Positions 6,204 to 12,317 of a DNA stretch of 12,317 bases are shown in pieces. The notes below the pieces were generated by a model that worked only from the letters and a program-made list of their open reading frames with translations, had not been told where the DNA came from and ran no database searches. The first letter of the stretch is position 1, and each line of letters opens with the position of its first letter. The position numbers and the translations under genes were made by a program. The DNA is taken from the NCBI GenBank assembly GCA_018714725.1, contig DVMZ01000125.1, positions 1-12,317 on the forward strand, given 5' to 3'. This DNA comes from Candidatus Scatosoma pullistercoris. Its GTDB lineage: Bacteria; Bacillota; Clostridia; Christensenellales; Borkfalkiaceae.

Positions 6204-7544
6204 ATGTCGGAAGATACGATCGGGGCGATTGCGACGCCGCCCGGGAAAGGCGGGGTTGCCATTGTCCGGATAAGCGGAAAAGAGGCGTTGCCGATCGCGG
6301 AAAAAATGTTTATCCCGGCGGGCGGGGTCGCCGTACGGGATTTTTCGCCTTACCGGCTGTATCCGGGCCGGATTGCGGCGGAAGGATTTTCCGATTACGG
6401 GTTATGCGTGTATTTCCGGGCCCCGCACAGCTATACGGGCGAGGACATCGTGGAATTTCAGTGCCACGGCGGCGAGAGCGTCGCCCGGGGCATTCTCGCG
6501 AAGTGTTTTTCTCTGGGCGCGAGGAGCGCAGGCCGCGGCGAGTTCACACGCCGTGCCTTTCTGAACGGAAAATTGTCCCTGGCTTCCGCCGAAGGGTTGG
6601 CGGATATGATCAACGGGGAATCGGAAGCGGAGGTGCGCGCCGGATATCTGCTGTACAGCGAAAAGCTGACGGAACAGGTCCGGGAATTTCAGAATCAGCT
6701 TAAAGAGTTGCTTGCCGGCGTCGACGCGGCCGTGGACTATCCCGAAGAAGATCTCGAAGAGCGGGAGGCGGAGGCGCTGCGTCCCGAACTCGTCCGTATC
6801 CGCGATGCCGTTTCGGCTTTGGCGGCGGGCTATGCGAAAGGTCGGAAGATCAAATCTGGCGTGACGGTGGCGCTCTGCGGGAAGCCGAATACGGGGAAGA
6901 GTTCTCTGTTAAACCGGTTGGTGGGATATGAAAAAGCGATCGTTTCCGAGATTGCGGGGACGACGCGGGACGCCGTCGAAGGGACGCTGGAAATAGGCGG
7001 CGTGCGCTTTAATCTTTACGATACGGCGGGCATGCGCGAGAGCAGCGACCGGATCGAATCGATCGGCATCGAGCGGGCGGAAAATATCGTGCGCGCGGCG
7101 GACGTCGTCGTATTTGTTTCGGACGGAACCGAAAAGGGGGACGATGAGGAGGCCCGCGTGCGCCGGCTGGCCGGGGAAAAGCCGGTGATCCGCCTTCGGA
7201 ATAAGATCGATCTGCAGGAAGGGGAGCTCTCTTCCGAGGCGGACGTGCTGACTTCGGCGACGACGGGCGAGGGAGTGGAACGGCTGAAAGAGCTGTTGTA
7301 CGAAAAGAGTTTCGGCGCCCGCGGGGAAGACGCGGCGTTCCTGATCGAGGAGAGGCATTTCAGAGCGCTTCGCCGGGCGGCGGAATCGCTGGGCCGTGCT
7401 GCGGAAGGCTGTTGCGTGCAGCCGTTGGAACTGGTTGCGGCGGATATGACCGAGGCCTGGGAAACGCTGGGGGAAATTACGGGCGAAACGGCGTCGGAAG
7501 CGGTGGTGGAGGAAATTTTCTCCAAATTCTGTGTGGGGAAGTAA
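6204..7544 (+). CDS. mnmE: tRNA uridine-5-carboxymethylaminomethyl modification GTPase MnmE
   Basis: MnmE works with MnmG to add the carboxymethylaminomethyl group at C5 of wobble uridine 34 in certain tRNAs, using a formyl-folate donor and GTP. The 446-residue protein has the N-terminal folate-binding domain (about 1-117), a helical domain split around the G domain, and G motifs GKPNTGKSS (226-234), GTTRD (252-256), DTAG (273-276), NKID (333-336) and SATTGEG (351-357). It ends in FCVGK, carrying the essential C-terminal cysteine (C443) of the CxGK motif. ATG 6204 is preceded by AGGAGG (6191-6196) at seven bases, so the in-frame upstream start at 6174 is rejected. It has its own promoter and is followed by a LysR gene. 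Its usual partner mnmG is not in this window. Confidence 0.97.
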   Translation: MSEDTIGAIATPPGKGGVAIVRISGKEALPIAEKMFIPAGGVAVRDFSPYRLYPGRIAAEGFSDYGLCVYFRAPHSYTGEDIVEFQCHGGESVARGILAKCFSLGARSAGRGEFTRRAFLNGKLSLASAEGLADMINGESEAEVRAGYLLYSEKLTEQVREFQNQLKELLAGVDAAVDYPEEDLEEREAEALRPELVRIRDAVSALAAGYAKGRKIKSGVTVALCGKPNTGKSSLLNRLVGYEKAIVSEIAGTTRDAVEGTLEIGGVRFNLYDTAGMRESSDRIESIGIERAENIVRAADVVVFVSDGTEKGDDEEARVRRLAGEKPVIRLRNKIDLQEGELSSEADVLTSATTGEGVERLKELLYEKSFGARGEDAAFLIEERHFRALRRAAESLGRAAEGCCVQPLELVAADMTEAWETLGEITGETASEAVVEEIFSKFCVGK

Positions 7545-7582
7545 GCGTGAGACAAGAAAACGGCAGGACGAGAGGTGGAACG

Positions 7583-8476
7583 ATGGCGAATCTGGAACTT
7601 TACAGAGTGTTTTATACGGTGGCAAAGTGCGGCAGTCTGACCAAAGCCGCCGAGGAACTGTATATTTCTCAGCCGGCAGCGTCGCAGTCGATCAAACAGC
7701 TGGAAAACCAGCTCGGGATTTCGCTGTTCAACCGCACGCACCGGGGCATGGAACTCTCGGCGCAGGGGGGGAAACTCATTTTTTCGCGGGTAGAGCAGGC
7801 GCTTTCCTTGCTGGAAGAGGCGGAAAACAGCATCGCTCAGCTGAATACGTCGGCGACGGGCACGATACGGATCGGGGCTTCGGATATGATTTTCGAGTAT
7901 TTTCTCGCGGATAAAATCGTCGAATATCACGAAAAATTCCCCGCGGTGAAGATCGAGCTGATGTCCGATCTTTCGCCGCGCACGCTGGAAGCGCTCAAAG
8001 CCAACCGCTGCGACGTCTGTTTTGTCAATCTGCCCATTGCGCTGGATCCCGAACTCAGCCTGCACGGGAATTGCATGCGGCTGACGGACGTCTTTGTCAC
8101 CAACGAAAAGCACATCGAGCTGACCCGCGGCGTGATTCCGCTGGCAAAATTGCAGGAATATCCGCTGATCTTGCTGGAACAGGGTACGGTGGCGCGGCGT
8201 TCGCTGAACAGTTTTTTGGAAAACGTCGGAATCGAGCTGAAACCCGCCATTGAGATCGGTAGCTGGGATCTGATGAAGCGCCTGGTCATCCGCGGCATGG
8301 GAATCGGCTGTATCCCCCGGGAGTACGCGCTGCACCGCCTGGCGGATAAATCCCTTTACGAAATCCGTACCGATCCGCCTCTGCCCGCGCGCTCCGTCGG
8401 TATGGTGCTGCCCAAAAATGCGCAGATTCCGTATGCTTTGCGTGCGCTCATCAAGATGTTCATCTCCGAGCGCTGA
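7583..8476 (+). CDS. LysR-family transcriptional regulator
   Basis: The 297-residue product is of normal LysR length. Residues 1-60 form the winged helix-turn-helix, with the recognition region around SLTKAAEELYISQPAASQS (18-36) followed by IKQLENQLGISLFNR, which leads into the linker helix. Residues about 93-297 form the periplasmic-binding-protein-like effector domain that senses a small molecule. I cannot name the ligand or targets. ATG 7583 is chosen because AGAGG (7571-7575) precedes it by seven bases and the family starts there; GTG 7547 would add 12 residues. The gene lies 38 bases after mnmE in the same direction and no promoter is evident in the gap, so it is probably cotranscribed. 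LysR genes are more often divergent from their targets, which gives no clue here. Confidence 0.93.
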   Translation: MANLELYRVFYTVAKCGSLTKAAEELYISQPAASQSIKQLENQLGISLFNRTHRGMELSAQGGKLIFSRVEQALSLLEEAENSIAQLNTSATGTIRIGASDMIFEYFLADKIVEYHEKFPAVKIELMSDLSPRTLEALKANRCDVCFVNLPIALDPELSLHGNCMRLTDVFVTNEKHIELTRGVIPLAKLQEYPLILLEQGTVARRSLNSFLENVGIELKPAIEIGSWDLMKRLVIRGMGIGCIPREYALHRLADKSLYEIRTDPPLPARSVGMVLPKNAQIPYALRALIKMFISER

Positions 8477-8615
8477 ACGCTTCCGGTAGCCGTGTCCCCT
8501 GGGGAATACAGGCCCAAAAATACCGGTGCTGAAAACTTTTCGGCAAAATAGCAGGAGCAAACGGTATTTATTTTATAAAAAAGTTTTGTTTCGTTTATAA
8601 TCAGACAGGAATATT
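8477..8615 (+). other. Intergenic region between the LysR gene and lepA
   Basis: This 139-base stretch holds an inverted repeat CCGGTA (8483-8488) / TACCGG (8521-8526) enclosing a second symmetric core TCCCCTGGGGA (8495-8505). No T run follows, so I do not call it an intrinsic terminator, though it might act as a structured 3' end. The AT-rich part from about 8560 onward contains the lepA promoter. Confidence 0.5.
8572..8601 (+). promoter_or_regulatory. Probable promoter of lepA, very close to the start codon
   Basis: TATAAT (8596-8601) is a perfect -10 hexamer. The best -35 is TTTATA (8572-8577) at 18 bases, a partial match in an AT-rich stretch. The start of transcription would fall near 8607-8609, leaving a leader of only about 7-9 bases. 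This would truncate or abut the ribosome binding site CAGGA (8606-8610). Confidence 0.55.
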
Positions 8616-10424
8616 ATGGCAAAACCCAATCCATATCTCAGAAATTTTTGTATCATCGCGCACATTGATCACGGCAAATCCACTTTGGCGGACCGCCTGA
8701 TTGAGCGTACCGGTCAGGTCTCTAAGCGCGATATGGAAGAACAGCTCCTCGACAGCATGGACATCGAACGGGAGCGCGGCATCACGATCAAACTGACGCC
8801 CGTCCGCATGTATTACACCGCCCGCGACGGGAAGGAATACGAATTCAACCTGATCGACACGCCCGGACACGTGGACTTTACCTATGAAGTCAGCCGTTCG
8901 CTGGCGGCGTGCGAAGGCGCCATTCTCGTCGTGGACGCGACGCAGGGAGTGGAGGCGCAGACGCTTGCCAACGTCTATCTCGCGCTGGAAAACAATCTGG
9001 AAATTCTTCCCGTCATCAATAAAATCGATCTTCCCAGCGCGCGTGTGGACGAGGCGAAAAAGGAGATCGAGGATGTCATCGGACTGGACGCGAGTTATGC
9101 GCCCTGCGTTTCCGCCAAGGACGGCACCAACATCGACGACCTGCTGGAAGCGATCGTGCGCTATTTCCCTTCGCCCGACGGCGATACGGAAAAGCCGCTC
9201 AAAGCGTTGATTTTCGACAGTTATTATGACAATTACAAAGGGGTTATTCTATTTGTCCGGCTGATGGACGGGCGAGTCCGGGTGGGGGATAAAATCCGCA
9301 CCTTTCTCTCCGACACCGTCTATGACGTCACGGAAGTGGGCGCTTTTGCCCCCGGGTTGCTTCCGAAGGCCGAGCTTGCGGCGGGGGAAGTGGGCTATCT
9401 TGCCGCTTCGATCAAATCCATTCAGGACGTCGCGGTGGGCGATACGGTCACCGACGCCCTGCACCCCGCGCCCGAGCCGCTTCCCGGCTATAAAAAAGTA
9501 CAACCGGTCGTTTTCTGCGGCATTTATCCGCTGGACGGCAGCCGTTTCAACGATCTTAAAGAAGCCATTATGAAGCTCAAACTCAACGACGCTTCGCTCG
9601 TGTTCGAGCCGGACACCTCGGTGGCGCTCGGGTTCGGGTTCCGGTGCGGATTTCTGGGGCTTCTGCACATGGAGATCATTCAGGAGCGGATCGAGCGGGA
9701 GTTCAATCTCGACATCATCACGACGGCGCCGTCGGTGAGCTATCTCGTGCACAAGACGGACGGCAGCGAGCTGTATGTGGACAATCCCCCCCACCTGCCC
9801 GACCCGTCGGACATCGAATACATGGAGGAGCCTATCGTGAAGGCGGAAATTTATACCCCGCCCGATTATATGGGGCCCGTGATGGATCTGTGCAAGGAAA
9901 AGCGCGGGGTATTCAAGAATATGACCTATCTCGACGAACGACGGGTAAAGCTGGAATACACCTTGCCCCTCAACGAGATTGTCTACGACTTCTTCGACGG
10001 CCTGAAATCCCGCACGAAGGGGTATGCCAGTTTCGATTACGAACTGAGCGGCTATGCCCGGTCCAGGCTGGTGAAGATGGATATTCTCCTGAACGGAGAA
10101 GTGTGCGACGCGCTTTCCACGATCGTGTTTGAAGACAGAGCGTACGAACGGGGCAGAACCTTGTGTGAAAACCTCAAAGACGCCATACCCCGGCAGTTGT
10201 TTGAGGTGCCCGTCCAGGCGGCGATCGGCGGGAAGATCATTGCGCGGGAAACGGTGAAGGCCATGCGCAAGGACGTGCTGGCCAAGTGTTACGGCGGCGA
10301 CATCACGAGAAAGCGCAAACTTCTCGAAAAGCAGAAGGAGGGGAAAAAGCGCATGCGCCAGGTGGGCAGCGTGGAAGTCCCTTCCGAAGTGTTCATGCAG
10401 ATTCTCAAAACGAATAAAGACTGA
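8616..10424 (+). CDS. lepA: Elongation factor 4 (LepA), translational GTPase
   Basis: LepA binds the ribosome and promotes back-translocation or assists initiation and ribosome assembly under stress. The 602-residue protein is full length. G motifs are AHIDHGKST (15-23), RGIT (54-57), DTPGH (81-85), NKID (135-138) and SAK (166-168). Domain II and EF-G-like domains III and V follow (about 190-480), then the LepA-specific C-terminal domain (about 485-602) with KCYGGDITRKRKLLEKQK (557-574) and GKKRMRQVGSVEVP (576-589). The start ATG 8616 fits the family N-terminus, with AGGA five bases upstream. Seventeen bases separate it from the next gene. In many Bacillota hemW follows lepA directly; here two small genes come between. 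Confidence 0.98.
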   Translation: MAKPNPYLRNFCIIAHIDHGKSTLADRLIERTGQVSKRDMEEQLLDSMDIERERGITIKLTPVRMYYTARDGKEYEFNLIDTPGHVDFTYEVSRSLAACEGAILVVDATQGVEAQTLANVYLALENNLEILPVINKIDLPSARVDEAKKEIEDVIGLDASYAPCVSAKDGTNIDDLLEAIVRYFPSPDGDTEKPLKALIFDSYYDNYKGVILFVRLMDGRVRVGDKIRTFLSDTVYDVTEVGAFAPGLLPKAELAAGEVGYLAASIKSIQDVAVGDTVTDALHPAPEPLPGYKKVQPVVFCGIYPLDGSRFNDLKEAIMKLKLNDASLVFEPDTSVALGFGFRCGFLGLLHMEIIQERIEREFNLDIITTAPSVSYLVHKTDGSELYVDNPPHLPDPSDIEYMEEPIVKAEIYTPPDYMGPVMDLCKEKRGVFKNMTYLDERRVKLEYTLPLNEIVYDFFDGLKSRTKGYASFDYELSGYARSRLVKMDILLNGEVCDALSTIVFEDRAYERGRTLCENLKDAIPRQLFEVPVQAAIGGKIIARETVKAMRKDVLAKCYGGDITRKRKLLEKQKEGKKRMRQVGSVEVPSEVFMQILKTNKD

Positions 10425-10441
10425 AAAGAGAGGGACCAGGT

Positions 10442-11029
10442 ATGCGTTTATCGCTTCGTCCGGCGTCGGAATCCGACGCCGGACGCATTGCGGAAATCTA
10501 TGCGTTTTATGTGGAGACTACGACGGTCTCCTTTGAATACGCCCCTCCGTCCTCAGAAGAAATGCTTTCTCGGATCAGGCGGATCCGAGGGCGTTTTCCC
10601 TTTCTGGTCGGCGAAGCCGACAGAAAAACGGTCGCCTATGCCTATGCGGACGAAGCGTTTTCCCGGACGGCTTACCGCTGGTGCGCCGAACTGTCCGTGT
10701 ATGTCGATCCCGCGTTCCGCCATCGCGGCGTCGGGAAGAAGCTGACCGGGTGCGTGGAGGAAATCTGCCGTCGGCTGGGCTATCGGAAACTGTATGCGCT
10801 CATCACGGGCGAAAATGCCGCCAGTCTCGCGTTTCATCGCGCCGTGGGGTATGCCGATTGCGCGCGCTTTTCGGAACAGGGTTATAAGTTTGGCCGCTGG
10901 CTGGACGTGTACTGGCTGGAAAAAACGCTGAATGGGAAGGAGGTCGCCGCCTCTTTTCCCCGGAAGTTTCCGGAATTTGACGGCGGAGAACTTGAAGCAG
11001 TGCTCGCAGAGCACGGAGGGGAAGTATGA
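10442..11029 (+). CDS. GNAT-family N-acetyltransferase, phosphinothricin-acetyltransferase-like
   Basis: The 195-residue protein belongs to the GNAT acyl-CoA transferases and resembles the group around phosphinothricin/methionine-sulfone acetyltransferases (Pat/MddA, COG1247). Marks are the start LRPASESDAGRIAEIYAFYV (5-24), the acetyl-CoA pyrophosphate loop RHRGVGKK (93-100), NAASLAFHRAVGY (125-137) and the closing GYKFGRWLDVYWLEKTL (147-163). Such enzymes acetylate the amino group of amino-acid analogues; the real substrate here is unknown. About 30 residues after the usual end (164-195) form a hydrophilic extension I do not recognise. GAGAGGGA (10428-10435) precedes ATG 10442. The last four bases overlap the next gene (ATGA), suggesting coupled translation. 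It probably shares the lepA transcript. Confidence 0.88.
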   Translation: MRLSLRPASESDAGRIAEIYAFYVETTTVSFEYAPPSSEEMLSRIRRIRGRFPFLVGEADRKTVAYAYADEAFSRTAYRWCAELSVYVDPAFRHRGVGKKLTGCVEEICRRLGYRKLYALITGENAASLAFHRAVGYADCARFSEQGYKFGRWLDVYWLEKTLNGKEVAASFPRKFPEFDGGELEAVLAEHGGEV

Positions 11030-11439
11030 GAGCGGAATCTTTGTCACAAGCGGAAAGCACCGGCCGGAAAGGCGGGGGCAGAGACGTTTTTTCTCCTCCG
11101 GCCGGATCGGAAAAGGGCGGATTTTTCCGGCGGGTCTATGAAGTGTTAAGACAGGTGCCGTGCGGGAAAGTGGTGACGTACGGTCAGATTGCGGCGATGC
11201 TGGGTGCGCCGCGCATGGCGCGGCAGGTGGGATATGCCCTGCACGTCAATCCGGAGCCGGGCGTGATTCCCTGTCATAGGGTCGTCAATCGTTTCGGAGG
11301 ACTGGCGCCCGCCTTTGCCTTCGGGGGACGGGAGGTACAGGCGGAACTCCTCCGGAAGGAAGGCGTTGCCGTCGATGAGGAATTTCTGGTGGATTTGTCC
11401 GTTTTTCAATGGGACGGAGAAGGTTATATCGCTGTCTGA
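11026..11439 (+). CDS. Small O6-alkylguanine-DNA alkyltransferase-like (MGMT family) protein
   Basis: The 137-residue product consists of a poorly conserved 32-residue lead and the C-terminal DNA-binding/catalytic domain of the Ogt/MGMT family; the N-terminal domain of full-length Ogt is absent. The active-site motif is IPCHRV (81-86) with the acceptor cysteine C83 present, unlike the alkyltransferase-like proteins that carry PWHR. Y52 in VTYGQIAAMLG (50-60) and R66 in APRMARQVG (61-69) match the residues that help flip the damaged base. It may therefore repair O6-alkylguanine or bind such lesions and recruit other repair; which cannot be told from sequence. GGAGGG (11015-11020) lies five bases before ATG 11026, and the gene overlaps the acetyltransferase stop by four bases. 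Confidence 0.88.
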   Translation: MRAESLSQAESTGRKGGGRDVFSPPAGSEKGGFFRRVYEVLRQVPCGKVVTYGQIAAMLGAPRMARQVGYALHVNPEPGVIPCHRVVNRFGGLAPAFAFGGREVQAELLRKEGVAVDEEFLVDLSVFQWDGEGYIAV

Positions 11440-11460
11440 AAAAGGCCGGCGCGGCCTTTT
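11440..11460 (+). terminator. Terminator-like hairpin after the MGMT gene
   Basis: AAAAGGCCG (11440-11448) pairs perfectly with CGGCCTTTT (11452-11460) around a three-base loop. The T run is only four bases and is part of the stem, then GG follows, so termination may be partial. It begins directly after the MGMT stop codon and could end most lepA transcripts while letting some reach hemW. By symmetry it might act in both directions. Confidence 0.6.
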
Positions 11461-11504
11461 GGCGCGCGGCCGACAGGGCGTAAAAGGAGTGAAACAACAA
11501 AGTT

Positions 11505-12317
11505 ATGCCGGGTATTTATCTTCATATTCCCTTTTGCAGACAGAAGTGCAGCTATTGCGATTTTGTTTCTTTTCCCGATAAAATCGGATATGCGGAAGCC
11601 TATATGGCCTGTCTGTATAAAGAATTGAAAATGCGCGGAGAGGAACTCAAAGACTACACGTTCGACACGGTGTATTTCGGAGGGGGGACGCCATCTTATA
11701 TTCCCCCCAAACTCATTCTGGGCGCGATGAACCAGATACGGAAGTGTTTTCGTCTTACGAAAGACGCGGAAGTAACGCTGGAACTCAATCCGGGCACGAT
11801 CGGGGAAAAGAAAGTGGAAATTTATCGGGAGGCGGGAATCAACCGCTATTCGATCGGTTTGCAGACGGCGATCGACGAACAGCTGGAAGACCTCGGCCGC
11901 ATTCATAACGCGCGGGATTATGTATATGCCGCCGGATTGCTGCGTGGCGAAAATTTCAGCACCGACGTCATGCTGGGCCTGAAAAACCAGACGAAAGAGG
12001 ACGTCGGAAAGACGATCGAGCTGGCGGCGGCCTGCGGGTCGAAGCATATCTCCATGTACGCGCTTACGGTCGAGGACGGAACGCCGATCTATACCGATTA
12101 TCTCAACGGAGAACTCCCCGACGCGGACGAGGTGGCGGATCTGTACGATTTCGGCCGCGCCCTGCTCGCCGAAAAGGGATTTGAACGCTATGAAGTTTCC
12201 AATTTTGCGAAGCCCGGTTATGAGAGCAGGCACAATCTCAACTATTGGAAACGCGGGGAATACATCGGCGTGGGGCTTTCGGCCAGTTCTTTCATGCGCG
12301 GGAAACGCTTTACGAAT
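11505..12317 (+). CDS. hemW: HemW, radical SAM heme chaperone (3' end outside window)
   Basis: HemW resembles coproporphyrinogen dehydrogenase HemN but acts as a heme-binding chaperone. The first 271 codons are present and the frame is still open at the window edge. The radical SAM cluster motif is C11-x3-C15-x2-C18 followed by DF in HIPFCRQKCSYCDF (7-20); GGGTPS lies at 59-64, GRIHN at 131-135, YEVSNFAKPGYESRHNLNYW at 229-248 and GEYIGVG at 251-257, all in family order. HemW usually has about 370-400 residues, so roughly a quarter to a third is missing. ATG 11505 is the only in-frame start after a stop at 11490-11492. The nearest good Shine-Dalgarno, AAGGAG (11484-11489), is 15 bases away, longer than usual. 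No promoter is visible in the 65-base gap. Confidence 0.93.
   Translation, partial: MPGIYLHIPFCRQKCSYCDFVSFPDKIGYAEAYMACLYKELKMRGEELKDYTFDTVYFGGGTPSYIPPKLILGAMNQIRKCFRLTKDAEVTLELNPGTIGEKKVEIYREAGINRYSIGLQTAIDEQLEDLGRIHNARDYVYAAGLLRGENFSTDVMLGLKNQTKEDVGKTIELAAACGSKHISMYALTVEDGTPIYTDYLNGELPDADEVADLYDFGRALLAEKGFERYEVSNFAKPGYESRHNLNYWKRGEYIGVGLSASSFMRGKRFTN

Noticed and set aside
7016..8560. Open frame of 514 codons on the minus strand across mnmE, the LysR gene and the gap before lepA
   Set aside because: It spans two genuine + strand genes in the opposite direction, shows Arg/His/Ser-rich low-complexity sequence and no family motif.
8477..8560. Intrinsic terminator after the LysR gene
   Set aside because: Inverted repeats are present but no T run follows and the outer stem has a 32-base loop.
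1..12317. A mobile element, phage region, CRISPR array, toxin-antitoxin or defence system
   Set aside because: No transposase, integrase, spaced identical repeats, target-site duplications or defence domains are visible; the genes are mostly housekeeping and even in composition. The CPBP protease alone is not evidence of a defence or bacteriocin locus.

Overview
The window reads as a chromosomal housekeeping segment of a Gram-positive bacterium, most likely Bacillota class Clostridia. Base composition looks to be in the mid-to-upper fifties percent GC by eye. The evidence is an ecfA1-ecfA2-ecfT-truA order typical of the shared (group II) energy-coupling factor module of Bacillota, a lepA...hemW neighbourhood, strong GGAGG-type ribosome binding sites, TTnACA/TATAAT promoters, and every gene on the + strand. 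I cannot fix a genus. I see no mobile element, CRISPR array, tRNA or rRNA.

Region 1 (about 268-6074) looks like one operon. A 365-base leader region with several dyad-symmetric sequences holds an extended -10 promoter. It is followed by a single 619-residue protein fusing both ECF ATPases (EcfA1 and EcfA2), then EcfT, the tRNA pseudouridine synthase TruA, a CPBP-family intramembrane protease, and an unrecognised multi-spanning membrane protein with a Pro-Tyr-Gly repeat tail. The first four genes overlap or sit within about 10 bases of each other. An intrinsic terminator closes the unit. No substrate-binding S component is present, so the module presumably serves S components encoded elsewhere.

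Region 2 (6097-8476) starts at a near-consensus promoter and carries mnmE (tRNA wobble-uridine modification GTPase), followed 38 bases later by a LysR-type regulator in the same direction.

Region 3 (about 8572-12317) starts at a promoter very close to the lepA start codon. It carries lepA (elongation factor 4), a GNAT acetyltransferase of the phosphinothricin-acetyltransferase-like group, a small alkylguanine-DNA-alkyltransferase-like protein, a terminator-like hairpin, and the first 271 codons of hemW, which runs off the window end. In many Bacillota hemW follows lepA directly and precedes hrcA-grpE-dnaK, so the two small enzymes look like an insertion into that block.

I found no convincing new multi-gene system. 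The most unusual points are the EcfA1-EcfA2 fusion with a leftover Shine-Dalgarno-like sequence in its linker, a Lys/Pro-rich insert in its second ATPase domain, the cluster of dyads upstream of the operon, the PYG-repeat membrane protein, and the near-leaderless architecture of lepA.
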